Source: Caedibacter sp052030685 (GTDB taxonomy: Bacteria; Pseudomonadota; Gammaproteobacteria; Francisellales; Francisellaceae). From it: DNA of 64,000 bases. The position numbers and the translations under genes were made by a program. The DNA lies in NCBI RefSeq assembly GCF_052030685.1, contig NZ_JBQAJM010000001.1, positions 62,001 through 126,000 of the forward strand, written 5' to 3'. Under the pieces are notes generated by a model. The model did no database searches and was not told the origin of the DNA. It saw only the letters and a program-made list of their open reading frames with translations. This document shows, piece after piece, positions 8,014 through 15,481 of the stretch. Position 1 is the stretch's first letter; each line of letters opens with the position of its first letter.

Positions 8014-9109
8014 TCACAAACCCATTTTCAAGCTGGCTTCGATAAACTTATCTAAATCACCGTCAAGCACTGCTTGTGTATTGGTATTCTCTACAGAGGT
8101 TCTTAAGTCCTTAATTCTTGATTGATCCAGTACATAAGAGCGAATTTGACTGCCCCAACCAATATCTGATTTCGACTCCTCAAGCGCTTGTTTTTCTGCA
8201 TTACGCTTGTGCATCTCTAGCTCATATAGCTTTGACTTTAGCTGCTTCATTGCTTGATCTTTGTTTTTGTGTTGCGAGCGATCATTCTGACATTGCACGA
8301 CAATACCTGATGGCTCATGCGTAATCCTTACAGCAGAATCTGTACGGTTGACATGCTGCCCACCCGCACCTGACGCGCGATAAGTATCAATGCGCAAATC
8401 TGCTGGATTAATCTCAATCTCAATATCATCACTGACCTCGGGGGAGACAAAAACCGATGCAAATGACGTGTGACGTCGGTTGCCCGAATCAAACGGTGAT
8501 TTACGCACCAAACGATGCACACCCGTTTCAGTTCTAAGCCATCCATAGGCATACTCACCTTCAAAACGAATCGTGCAGCTCTTAATACCCGCAACATCAC
8601 CATCTGACACTTCAATAATTTCAGTTTTTAAGCCATGCGCCTCGCCCCAGCGTAGATACATACGCATCAACATTTGCGCCCAATCTTGTGCTTCAGTGCC
8701 GCCTGAGCCAGACTGCACATCCAAAAATGCATCATTGGGATCCATTGGGTTATTAAACATGCGCATAAATTCAAGCTTGGCTAACGCGGATTCCAAATGA
8801 TCGATTTCGACAATTACCTCTTGCAAGATGCTCTCATCATCAGCTTCTTGCGCAAACTCAATCATCTCTAGCGCATCAGTAATACCCTTGTCCAGAGCTA
8901 TGACATTATTAACAACCACTTCAAGGGCTGTTTTTTCTTTACCTAGCATTTGCGCATTTTCTGGGTCATTCCAAATTGCTGGATTTTCCAACTCCATTAA
9001 TACTTCATCTAAACGCTCTTTTTTATGAGCAAAGTCAAAGATACCCCCGAAGTGTATCTAGGCGAGAAGACATCTCTTTTAATTGTGTTTTATAGCTATT
9101 TACTTCCAT
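8014..9109 (-). CDS. prfB: Peptide chain release factor 2 (with programmed +1 frameshift)
   Basis: Terminates translation at UGA/UAA. The GGQ loop reads SGAGGQHVNRTDSAV and the stop-recognition motif is SPF (LVRKSPFDSGNRRH). The short upstream frame starts at the ATG at 9109 (MEVNSYKTQLKEMSSRLDTL) and meets UGA at 9037-9035. A +1 shift joins it to the long frame (DFAHKKERLDEVLMELEN). The total of 1096 nt equals 365 codons plus one base, giving a 364-residue product, the normal RF2 size. The ATG at 8997 is internal and not the true start. Confidence 0.97.
9034..9049 (-). promoter_or_regulatory. RF2 autoregulatory frameshift site
   Basis: On the minus strand the site reads CGGGGGTATCTTTGAC. 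It has the internal Shine-Dalgarno-like run (GGGGG, 9048-9044), the slippery CTT codon (9040-9038), and the in-frame UGA (9037-9035) followed by C, the poor termination context. It differs from the Escherichia coli site only in having C in place of A before the G run. When RF2 is scarce the ribosome shifts +1 and completes RF2; this mechanism is established for the family. Confidence 0.95.
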
Positions 9110-9522
9110 TACAGAAAAATTTATTTCATTGGCGTTAAAGTGGTCGATATTCTAACACAAGCGCCACTCAGCTGCGAATTGTTTCTTTGCCTGCCTTAAC
9201 GATTGCCAGAAACCATATGAAGGTTTAAAACAAGTTGACTAACTGTAACACCACCCCTAAAAGCACTTTGCAAGCTTTTTTGCATAAAATTCACATTTTG
9301 TCTTTTTTAGTTACATTGAGTCTTAAAGCCGATTGCAACTATTGAGTTCTTATTTTTTGCTCTATACACTCTGCATCTTAAGTGTAATGCTTTGCTGAAT
9401 GAGAGCGTTCTCCAATACTGTTGAGTCTTGTGTTTGCTGTACCCGGTGTCTGCATAGCTGACTTAAGCGCAAACATTCCGCCCTGAAGCATATAATTTAC
9501 TAGACTATAAAAGAGCAAAACA
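9110..9522. other. Gene-free spacer between prfB and the response regulator
   Basis: About 410 bp without a credible ORF on either strand; the open frame over its right part is antisense to the response regulator gene. It should contain the divergent promoters of prfB and of the regulator. A TATAAT-like hexamer at about 9491 lies some 30 bp before the regulator ATG, with no convincing -35 partner. I see no tRNA, direct repeat or integrase site here that would mark an island border. Confidence 0.5.
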
Positions 9523-10272
9523 ATGCAAGAAACTATTTTAATCATTGATGATGACGGTGAAGTTAGAAGCCTACTATCCGATATGCTGACTCGAAACAAC
9601 TTTAAAGCATGCGCAGCAGCTAATGCCCATGATGCAAGTAGACATATTAAGCAGGATCCACCTGATTTAATCCTACTAGACATCGACCTTCCCCTAGAAA
9701 ATGGCATCGATTTTTGTAGAAAACTGCATACCGAATCTCCTATACCAACCATTATGCTCACAGCTTCAGACGATGACATTGACAGAGTTTTATCTTATGA
9801 GGTAGGAGCAGATCACTACATAACAAAGCCCTTCAACCCCAAAGTGCTCATAGCTGCAATCAAAGCAGTCCTACGACGATCACTAGAATCACAGACCTTG
9901 AAATTAGAACAAAAACGCTCTCACTACGCCTATTTCAAAGATTGGTGCTTCAATATTAAAGAGAGATCACTAACACACACTAATGGTATCTCTATTGAAC
10001 TGACAACAAAAGAATTTGAGGTACTGCAATTACTCATTGAGCATCATGGGGAACCGTTGTCTAGAGATAATCTCATTATGAAACTATACGGTAGAGAATA
10101 TAATGGTTTGGATAGAAACTTGGACATGATGGTTCTAAGGATTAGAAGGAAAATAGAAAACGATCCTCAAACCCCTCAAATAATTAAAACCGTACATGGG
10201 ACAGGGTATATGTTCAGCTCCCCAATTCGCTGGGAAAACTCAACAGAAGGGGGTCTTCCTGAAAAACCATGA
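9523..10272 (+). CDS. OmpR/PhoB-family response regulator (orphan)
   Basis: A 249-residue two-domain transcription factor. The receiver domain (about 1-118) has the acidic pair in ILIIDDDGEV, the phosphoacceptor Asp in LILLDIDLP, the conserved Thr in MLTASD and the Lys in ITKPFNP. The C-terminal winged helix (about 145-238) shows LTTKEFEVLQLLIEHHGEPLSR and later IRRKIENDP and VHGTGYMF. No histidine kinase is adjacent; the nearest kinase-like protein (24470-25681) is degenerate. OmpR-type regulators such as PmrA and CpxR are known to control dot/icm genes in Legionella, so control of the neighbouring secretion operon is a reasonable inference. Confidence 0.92.
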   Translation: MQETILIIDDDGEVRSLLSDMLTRNNFKACAAANAHDASRHIKQDPPDLILLDIDLPLENGIDFCRKLHTESPIPTIMLTASDDDIDRVLSYEVGADHYITKPFNPKVLIAAIKAVLRRSLESQTLKLEQKRSHYAYFKDWCFNIKERSLTHTNGISIELTTKEFEVLQLLIEHHGEPLSRDNLIMKLYGREYNGLDRNLDMMVLRIRRKIENDPQTPQIIKTVHGTGYMFSSPIRWENSTEGGLPEKP

Positions 10273-10352
10273 AATATAAAATTACAACAAATAACTATCC
10301 TTTTCATTAAAAAACTTAGCTTGGTTGGATATATTACAGATTACGAGAGATA

Positions 10353-10508
10353 ATACGCTGTTCGTGAATCATTTTGCAATGTTTAATTTGATGCTTCTGA
10401 ATGATTGTGTTACAGGTAATAGCTAGGACTATTAACAAAATCCAAGCATTCAAAAGTACGATAGATTAAATAATAAAAATTCTGTGAAATGATTCGCAGG
10501 CGGTATAG
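10353..10508. repeat. Pair of degenerate ~30-bp palindromic repeat units in inverted orientation
   Basis: Left unit (10353-10380), + strand: CGTTCGTGAATC-like wording reading TTCGTGAATCATTTTGCAAT. Right unit (10484-10508), + strand: AAATGATTCGCAGGCGGTAT. The units are related to each other in inverted orientation and to copies at 19802-19835, 33681-33712, 45721-45750 and 45903-45935. The shared core is CAAAATGATTCACGAGCGGTATA. They occupy the spacer between the response regulator and the small ORF at 10575. They may be a REP-like family or binding sites of a common regulator. Confidence 0.5.
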
Positions 10509-10574
10509 TATCAGATGGGTTAGTGTCTTTAACCACAAGCTCGAAATGGATGTAATACAATAAGGAGATAATGT

Positions 10575-10730
10575 ATGCATTTGCTATTATCCTATCAAAC
10601 ACAGGCTGTACACGAAAATAATCTGTACAGTGCAGAGTTTATGCTCGCAGAAGGAGTTCCTCTTTCCATTGTATCAAAGGTATTTGAAGAAATACCTTTG
10701 AACGCCCTTTTAAGAATGAAGCCTGCTTGA
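10575..10730 (+). CDS. Small 51-residue protein, unknown
   Basis: A short frame beginning MHLLLSYQTQAVHENNLYSA and ending LLRMKPA. It has a strong ribosome-binding site (AAGGAG, 9 nt upstream of the ATG at 10575). The product is soluble, with an amphipathic helix around EFMLAEGVPLSIVSKVFEE. No recognised domain. It stands alone on the + strand between the response regulator and the oppositely oriented PAS-LuxR gene. The good Shine-Dalgarno and the absence of an overlapping competitor support it as real; a chance ORF cannot be excluded. Confidence 0.5.
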   Translation: MHLLLSYQTQAVHENNLYSAEFMLAEGVPLSIVSKVFEEIPLNALLRMKPA

Positions 10731-10782
10731 GATATGGGGAAAAATAAAGCCTTTTGCTTCCCCACCATCCCACAAGCTTTGG

Positions 10783-11385
10783 CTAAAAATTTTCACTCAA
10801 CAAATGTATGGTCAATTTATTAAGCCAGCAGCCTAAATCATAGTAACGAGTAAGGGTAACAAAGTCATACACCTCAAAAAGACAGTATAAATCCTGAACA
10901 ATATTTCTTACTGTGGATTCAGCACGAAAGATGCGATTAGCAATCTCGAGGTTGTTGTGTCCTCTACATTTTAATGTGAGTACATAAAACTTCAAAAGTG
11001 ACAATTTGACGGGTTTAAAGTAATTCCATATTGTCAGGCTTTTGCCATCCCAAGTTACAGGAGTCTTTGCTATTTTAAAAAAGAAGCCTCTAATCTCAAC
11101 TTTTTCCAAATTGAGATATGTTCTTGTCGTAATAATTGACTCCGGGCCTTTATCACTGAAATAAAATAATTCTTTTTGTATAGAAACGCCTTTAAGTAAG
11201 CGCGCTTCCTTTTCACCCGTTGAATAGATTTTATGAAATGGTTTTAGCTCTGCTATATCCACTTCACTCTTTCCCTGCAATTCTTTCTCATCTTCAACAC
11301 CAAGATACGATAAATATTGCTTATTAATATTGACTAATCTGCCAAGTTTATCCTTTTCAAAAAAAGCAAATTCATGCTGCGCCAT
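10783..11385 (-). CDS. PAS-LuxR transcription regulator
   Basis: About 200 residues. A PAS-like sensor (about 5-120; FEKDKLGRLVNINKQYLSYL) is followed by a C-terminal LuxR-type helix-turn-helix (about 128-190) with the family pattern VLTLKCRGHNNLEIANRIFR and STVRNIVQDL. The ATG at 11385 is preferred to that at 11397 because GGGGA precedes it at proper spacing. It is divergent from the first Dot/Icm operon across a ~280-bp AT-rich spacer that must hold both promoters. Control of that operon is an inference from position. Confidence 0.78.
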   Translation of the reverse strand: MAQHEFAFFEKDKLGRLVNINKQYLSYLGVEDEKELQGKSEVDIAELKPFHKIYSTGEKEARLLKGVSIQKELFYFSDKGPESIITTRTYLNLEKVEIRGFFFKIAKTPVTWDGKSLTIWNYFKPVKLSLLKFYVLTLKCRGHNNLEIANRIFRAESTVRNIVQDLYCLFEVYDFVTLTRYYDLGCWLNKLTIHLLSENF

Positions 11386-11666
11386 AATATTCCCCATAAT
11401 GACAAAAAATCTTAAACATAATTACCTTCTCTAGCAACCACAAATGATATATAAGTGATTTTAGGAAAAAAAGCGTAAAACTACGTAACAATTAATAATT
11501 TATAGAAAATTAAAGAAACTATAATTGTCATTTTGCAAAACAAAGAAACGAAGCTGCATTGCTTAAGACAAAATGATGAAGTTGCCTCAATTCGATTGAA
11601 AGAAAATCATTTGTCGCGAAAAATTCACTTTAAGCGAAATTAGAAAGCAAAAGCACATGTAATCGC

Positions 11667-12254
11667 ATGGATAACGAAGTTATAAAATATATTGCTAATA
11701 TCATCCAAAATCTACTTGGCACAACAGGCGAAGGCGGTATGGATTTTACGGTTTTCGATTTTGTCCGTGGTATAGGCATCATTATGGGCGTATGTATATT
11801 ATTTGTTGCAATTATTCGTCTATCTAAGCATGGTAAAACACAGCAAATGTTTCGTTATTATGCGCCCTCCACTACGGTGCTTATGTTTTTTGCCGGTGTG
11901 GTGTTACTATCAATGAGTGGCTTTTTAGACATGGTTAGCATCACTTTATTCCCCCAACACGAGAAACTTGATCCGATTAAAACAATCAGTGAATATGCAT
12001 CCCTTGCAGAAAAAGCTCAAGATGTAGATATTGCACAAAAATATTTGATTTTTTCTCTGCTTGCCATTGTTGGTTTTATTTCTTTGATCCGTGGGATTTT
12101 TCTTCTAATTAAAGTCTCTGAAGGACAAAGAGAAGGCGGGATTGGTCAGGTTATCAGCCATCTTATTGCTGGTGTAATTGGCATGAATGCAGCGGCTTGC
12201 TTTGATATCTTAAATAAAGTTTATGATTTTGAAAAGTATTGGCATGGTAGCTAA
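11667..12254 (+). CDS. DotE/IcmC-like inner-membrane protein of type IVB secretion
   Basis: 195 residues, essentially the length of Legionella DotE/IcmC (194). Four hydrophobic segments are visible: about 32-50 (GIGIIMGVCILFVAIIRLSK), 68-90, 128-148 and 160-180. The ISLIRGIFLLIKVSEGQREGG-type segment after the third helix is characteristic of the IcmC/DotE/TraQ family. It opens the + strand Dot/Icm operon and precedes the DotP homologue, as icmC precedes icmD in Legionella. Assignment rests on length, topology and gene order rather than on a catalytic motif. Confidence 0.72.
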   Translation: MDNEVIKYIANIIQNLLGTTGEGGMDFTVFDFVRGIGIIMGVCILFVAIIRLSKHGKTQQMFRYYAPSTTVLMFFAGVVLLSMSGFLDMVSITLFPQHEKLDPIKTISEYASLAEKAQDVDIAQKYLIFSLLAIVGFISLIRGIFLLIKVSEGQREGGIGQVISHLIAGVIGMNAAACFDILNKVYDFEKYWHGS

Positions 12255-12339
12255 GAATCAACACTTAAGCTGCAACATTAATGGATAAATCATTTGACTC
12301 AATTTATACGACATAAACCTAAAACAACGGAGAACTAAA

Positions 12340-12774
12340 ATGGCAAAAATCAATCGATCCACAATTAAAAAAGTTTGCGCAGTAGTCGCTATCTTATTTC
12401 TTACCTGTGCGGTAAGCTATGCTGAAAATACTACCACTGGGACAACGGGGGATTTCAAAGCGTGGGCAACGGGTATCATCACTTTTTTTAGCCAAATCAA
12501 AACATTTATTACCATCGTAGCAACATTAGTTGGTATGTGGTTTATCTACAGTGCAATCCAGTTATTTAGGAAACACCACAATCAAGGCGCACAAAGCCAA
12601 GGCGAGCATATTAAAAATGGTGGTGGTCATCTGGTGCTTGGTGTTTTATTAACTTGCCTTGCCCCTGGCATTCAAATGTTTCAATCAACGATTTCTAAGA
12701 ATATGGGTGACAAAAAATCCTTTCAAGAATTTACCATTGAAAAAGATATCTTTGACAAAGGTGAACAAGGATAA
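12340..12774 (+). CDS. DotP/IcmD-like small exported membrane protein
   Basis: 144 residues: a signal peptide or first helix (about 8-28, ending SYAEN) followed by two hydrophobic segments (about 50-72 and 92-110). The wording GHLVLGVLLTCLAPGIQMFQ resembles the IcmD/TraR family. A good ribosome-binding site (GGAGAACTAAA) precedes the ATG. Legionella IcmD is 132 residues. Position directly after the DotE homologue supports the call. Role: inner-membrane or periplasmic component of the type IVB channel; its precise function in the family is unclear. Confidence 0.68.
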   Translation: MAKINRSTIKKVCAVVAILFLTCAVSYAENTTTGTTGDFKAWATGIITFFSQIKTFITIVATLVGMWFIYSAIQLFRKHHNQGAQSQGEHIKNGGGHLVLGVLLTCLAPGIQMFQSTISKNMGDKKSFQEFTIEKDIFDKGEQG

Positions 12775-12825
12775 ATCATTAACGCCACTACTATTAACTT
12801 ATTGTATTTGGATAAAAACTTACTT

Positions 12826-13311
12826 ATGAAAACACATTTATCAATCTTAAGCTTACTCTTACTTAGTGCATGCAGTCATATCGACAGCAATTCACCAAAA
12901 AAATACCACCCTGAATATGTTAATAACATTGTTATTAATGAACTTAAAGATGCCAGTGAATCTGTCCAACAATCATTGAATGAACTTAATCGTTCAAACA
13001 CCATTCGCTATGGAAATCCTGAAATTCCTTTTGCTAATATTGAAGATCAGGCGCTTTTGAAAAAACTGTCGCTTACATATTATGGTCCACTGGAAAATGT
13101 ACTCACTCAAATTGGCTTAGCGGTAAACTTTAAAGTGCAATATTTCGGCAAAACACCACCCTTCCCAATTATCGTGGTCATTGGTCAGCTTAATGCTCCC
13201 GTTGAGGATTCAGCCATTAATATTTTAAGAAACCTTGCTGTTCAAACAGGTAAACAAGCAAGCTTAAACATTAATACAGAAGCAAAAGTTATCAGTGTCA
13301 GGTATTTATAA
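12826..13311 (+). CDS. dotD: DotD-like outer-membrane lipoprotein
   Basis: 161 residues from the ATG at 12826; the frame extends 24 nt upstream to a TTG that is unlikely to be used. A lipobox LLLLSAC predicts lipidation at the Cys of residue 16. The C-terminal part (YYGPLENVLTQIGLAVNFKV ... SLNINTEAKVISVRYL) has the N0/secretin-like fold known from DotD. With DotC it targets DotH to the outer membrane and forms part of the Dot/Icm outer-membrane core complex. Length fits Legionella DotD (163). Confidence 0.85.
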   Translation: MKTHLSILSLLLLSACSHIDSNSPKKYHPEYVNNIVINELKDASESVQQSLNELNRSNTIRYGNPEIPFANIEDQALLKKLSLTYYGPLENVLTQIGLAVNFKVQYFGKTPPFPIIVVIGQLNAPVEDSAINILRNLAVQTGKQASLNINTEAKVISVRYL

Positions 13312-13313
13312 GC

Positions 13314-14069
13314 ATGATCGCAATGGACTTACATCAACTAGAAAATTTAACCAGCAATACCCCTATTGTTCAATACGATAGAGCCAACCTTACATTAAGG
13401 CAAAAAGCAGTTAAAGAAGCCGCATTGGAATTAGGTACCCAAAGCGGGCTTTACGAAGGACAAAGCATGATTAATCAATATCTTGATAAACTTTCAGCCA
13501 TGTTGTATCAAACCTATAACTTCAATGGTTTGTTACTGAATGAACATATTCTACCGCCGGTCATTGAAACGGGATACAATAAGTCGAGTATGAATACAGA
13601 TAATCGTAAAATCACACTTAATGGTCAAATCTATCATATTACAAAGCAAGCTTATTTTGTCTCAAATGTCCCTACTTGGAGGGATTACCTGATCACTAAC
13701 TTTTCTAGACCGGAAGTTCCAGATCGCTCAGTTTTACCTGCTAATGCTCAAGAACAAAAGATTTGGAAGCTAGCTATTTACTATGGTTGGGAAACAGGTG
13801 TTGAACAAGCGATTGATATTTTTAAACAAAACATACACGAATTAAGCAGGGACTTCAGCGGAATGCTGATGTACTATGAATTGATTAATCGCAATATGAT
13901 TACCTCCCCATATGTTACAACAGCAACAAAAGCCATTTTGTCCGATCAACGCAATTTAGCAATTGATAATAAAGAAATCAATCTGGAGGTTGTGCCTCAA
14001 TTTCAAGACAACCCAGCACGATGGCAAGCAATGCTTGACCCTTTGCATAACCTTTTACCAACTGACTAA
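13314..14069 (+). CDS. dotC: DotC-like core complex protein lacking a lipobox
   Basis: 251 residues of DotC/TraI-family type, with LRQKAVKEAALELGTQSGLY near the N-terminus, YNFNGLLLNEHILPPVIETG, ITKQAYFVSNVPTWRDYL and WETGVEQAIDIF. DotC is normally an outer-membrane lipoprotein of about 300 residues. Here the frame begins just after dotD and has no signal peptide or Cys lipobox (MIAMDLHQLENLTSNTPIVQ). Only 2 bp separate it from the dotD stop, so no upstream export signal can be hidden in this frame. Either the protein is exported otherwise, or an N-terminal segment has been lost. The body is well conserved. Confidence 0.82.
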   Translation: MIAMDLHQLENLTSNTPIVQYDRANLTLRQKAVKEAALELGTQSGLYEGQSMINQYLDKLSAMLYQTYNFNGLLLNEHILPPVIETGYNKSSMNTDNRKITLNGQIYHITKQAYFVSNVPTWRDYLITNFSRPEVPDRSVLPANAQEQKIWKLAIYYGWETGVEQAIDIFKQNIHELSRDFSGMLMYYELINRNMITSPYVTTATKAILSDQRNLAIDNKEINLEVVPQFQDNPARWQAMLDPLHNLLPTD

Positions 14070-14078
14070 GGCGAGGTT

Positions 14079-15200
14079 ATGACAACAGCAATATCTACAT
14101 TATTTGCACATGATCCACCTTATTTTTTGCATTGTCATTATGATATGTTATTAACTTACACTGCGGAAAATGATATTAGTGATTTAACACTACAAATAGA
14201 TAGCCCGATTTTTGCTGTTCGCTATGGTCAGCAGATAAAGCTTACCAATAGAGGGCTAAGTGGCAGTGAAATTGAAGATTTTATTAACTTGTTATATGGG
14301 AGCAATGCAGCAGCTAAGGTACTAAGTGGGAGTGACTTGGATTTTAGCTATACGCATAGAGTCAACTCAGATCATAAATTGAGATTCAGAATCAATGCAA
14401 GTTTGATCAACCAATATGAAAAGCTTGGGATTCAAGTCTCTATGCGTATGTTAACAACAACACCACCGCCTATAGATACATTACGGTTATCTGAAGAGCT
14501 CGTTAAGTTAAGCTTCATTAATGAAGGCATTGTCCTTGTATGCGGCGCAACTGGCTCAGGGAAGTCGACATTATTGGCATCCATGCTTGCATTAAGAGCA
14601 GCAAAGAGTGGTTCAGGAGAAAAGATCATCACTTTTGAATCTCCTATAGAATACATCCTACCTGCATATACCGAGAACTCTATTACTTCGCAATCCGAGG
14701 TTCCTAGATGCCTACCTAGCTTTGCCTATGCTATTAGAAATGCTTTAAGGCGCACTCCAACAGCAATCATGGTTGGAGAGTCACGAGACAATGCCACAAT
14801 CTCAGCAGTCATCGAAGCCGCTCTTACTGGGCATAGCGTGTTTAGCACACTACACAGTCAATCTGTCATACAAGCGATTAATCGATTACTCATGCTTTTT
14901 CCGCACGAAGAAAAGCAACGCATTTATTATGATTTTTTTAGTACGGTTTCTGCCATTATTTGGCAAACTCTTATTCCAAGCAATGATGGGAAAAGAGTTG
15001 CTTTAAGGGAATATGTCGTAGTTGATGCAGCACTTAGAGCAAAGTTATTATCTGCATCAAATGAGATGATGGCGCCTATTATCAAACAAGCAATGGAACA
15101 ACGCCAAACCTCGCTTACAGACCACGCAACCACATTATTGTCCAAGGGACACATTAGCACACAAACTTATAACTTATATTGCCAACACCATCACAATTAA
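14079..15200 (+). CDS. dotB: DotB-type secretion ATPase (PilT/VirB11 family)
   Basis: 373 residues, close to Legionella DotB (377). Walker A is CGATGSGKST at about residues 155-164; an Asp box ITFESPIEY and the His box with TGHSVFSTLHSQS follow; the Walker B region is IMVGESRDN. It is a hexameric cytoplasmic ATPase that docks on DotO and powers substrate transfer. A Shine-Dalgarno (AAGGCGAGG) precedes the ATG. In conjugative I-type systems the homologue is TraJ. Gene order dotD-dotC-dotB matches Legionella. Confidence 0.93.
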   Translation: MTTAISTLFAHDPPYFLHCHYDMLLTYTAENDISDLTLQIDSPIFAVRYGQQIKLTNRGLSGSEIEDFINLLYGSNAAAKVLSGSDLDFSYTHRVNSDHKLRFRINASLINQYEKLGIQVSMRMLTTTPPPIDTLRLSEELVKLSFINEGIVLVCGATGSGKSTLLASMLALRAAKSGSGEKIITFESPIEYILPAYTENSITSQSEVPRCLPSFAYAIRNALRRTPTAIMVGESRDNATISAVIEAALTGHSVFSTLHSQSVIQAINRLLMLFPHEEKQRIYYDFFSTVSAIIWQTLIPSNDGKRVALREYVVVDAALRAKLLSASNEMMAPIIKQAMEQRQTSLTDHATTLLSKGHISTQTYNLYCQHHHN

Positions 15201-15223
15201 TAATAGTAAAAAGAGGTTTTTCA

Positions 15224-15481
15224 ATGTATAACACTCAAGCTCACTGGAGAGACTCAGGTAGAAAGCCTAAATTTTTCATTATTGAAGCGCAAGTATTTAT
15301 TCCAATCCTATTATGCTTGTTCCATTTTAGGGTATGGACCATCTCGCTAAGTATTGGAACCTGTGTTCTCCTTTTCATACTCAATCGCTATCAAATAACG
15401 CTATGGGTATTCCTATTAAACTTACGCGAATGGTCATTTGGTCGTGAAAAACTAACTGAGAAACGTTATTCAAATGAGTAA
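15224..15481 (+). CDS. icmT: IcmT-like small membrane protein
   Basis: 85 residues from the ATG at 15224, which follows AAGAGG; the longer frame from 15179 overlaps dotB and is unlikely. The N-terminal pattern HWRDSGRKPKFFIIEAQVFI and the two hydrophobic segments (about 18-36 and 40-60) fit the IcmT/TraK family (86 residues in Legionella). It overlaps the dotL start by 8 bp, indicating tight co-translation. IcmT is an inner-membrane component needed for effector export. Confidence 0.85.
   Translation: MYNTQAHWRDSGRKPKFFIIEAQVFIPILLCLFHFRVWTISLSIGTCVLLFILNRYQITLWVFLLNLREWSFGREKLTEKRYSNE

Noticed and set aside
10353..10508. A MITE-like element bounded by two inverted copies of the dispersed repeat
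   Set aside because: The two ends are imperfect, there is no target-site duplication that I can see, and single unpaired copies occur elsewhere, so a repeat family is the safer description.
9110..11666. Left border of an integrated island
   Set aside because: I looked for a tRNA gene, integrase and flanking direct repeats and saw none; the change from housekeeping to accessory genes alone is not proof.
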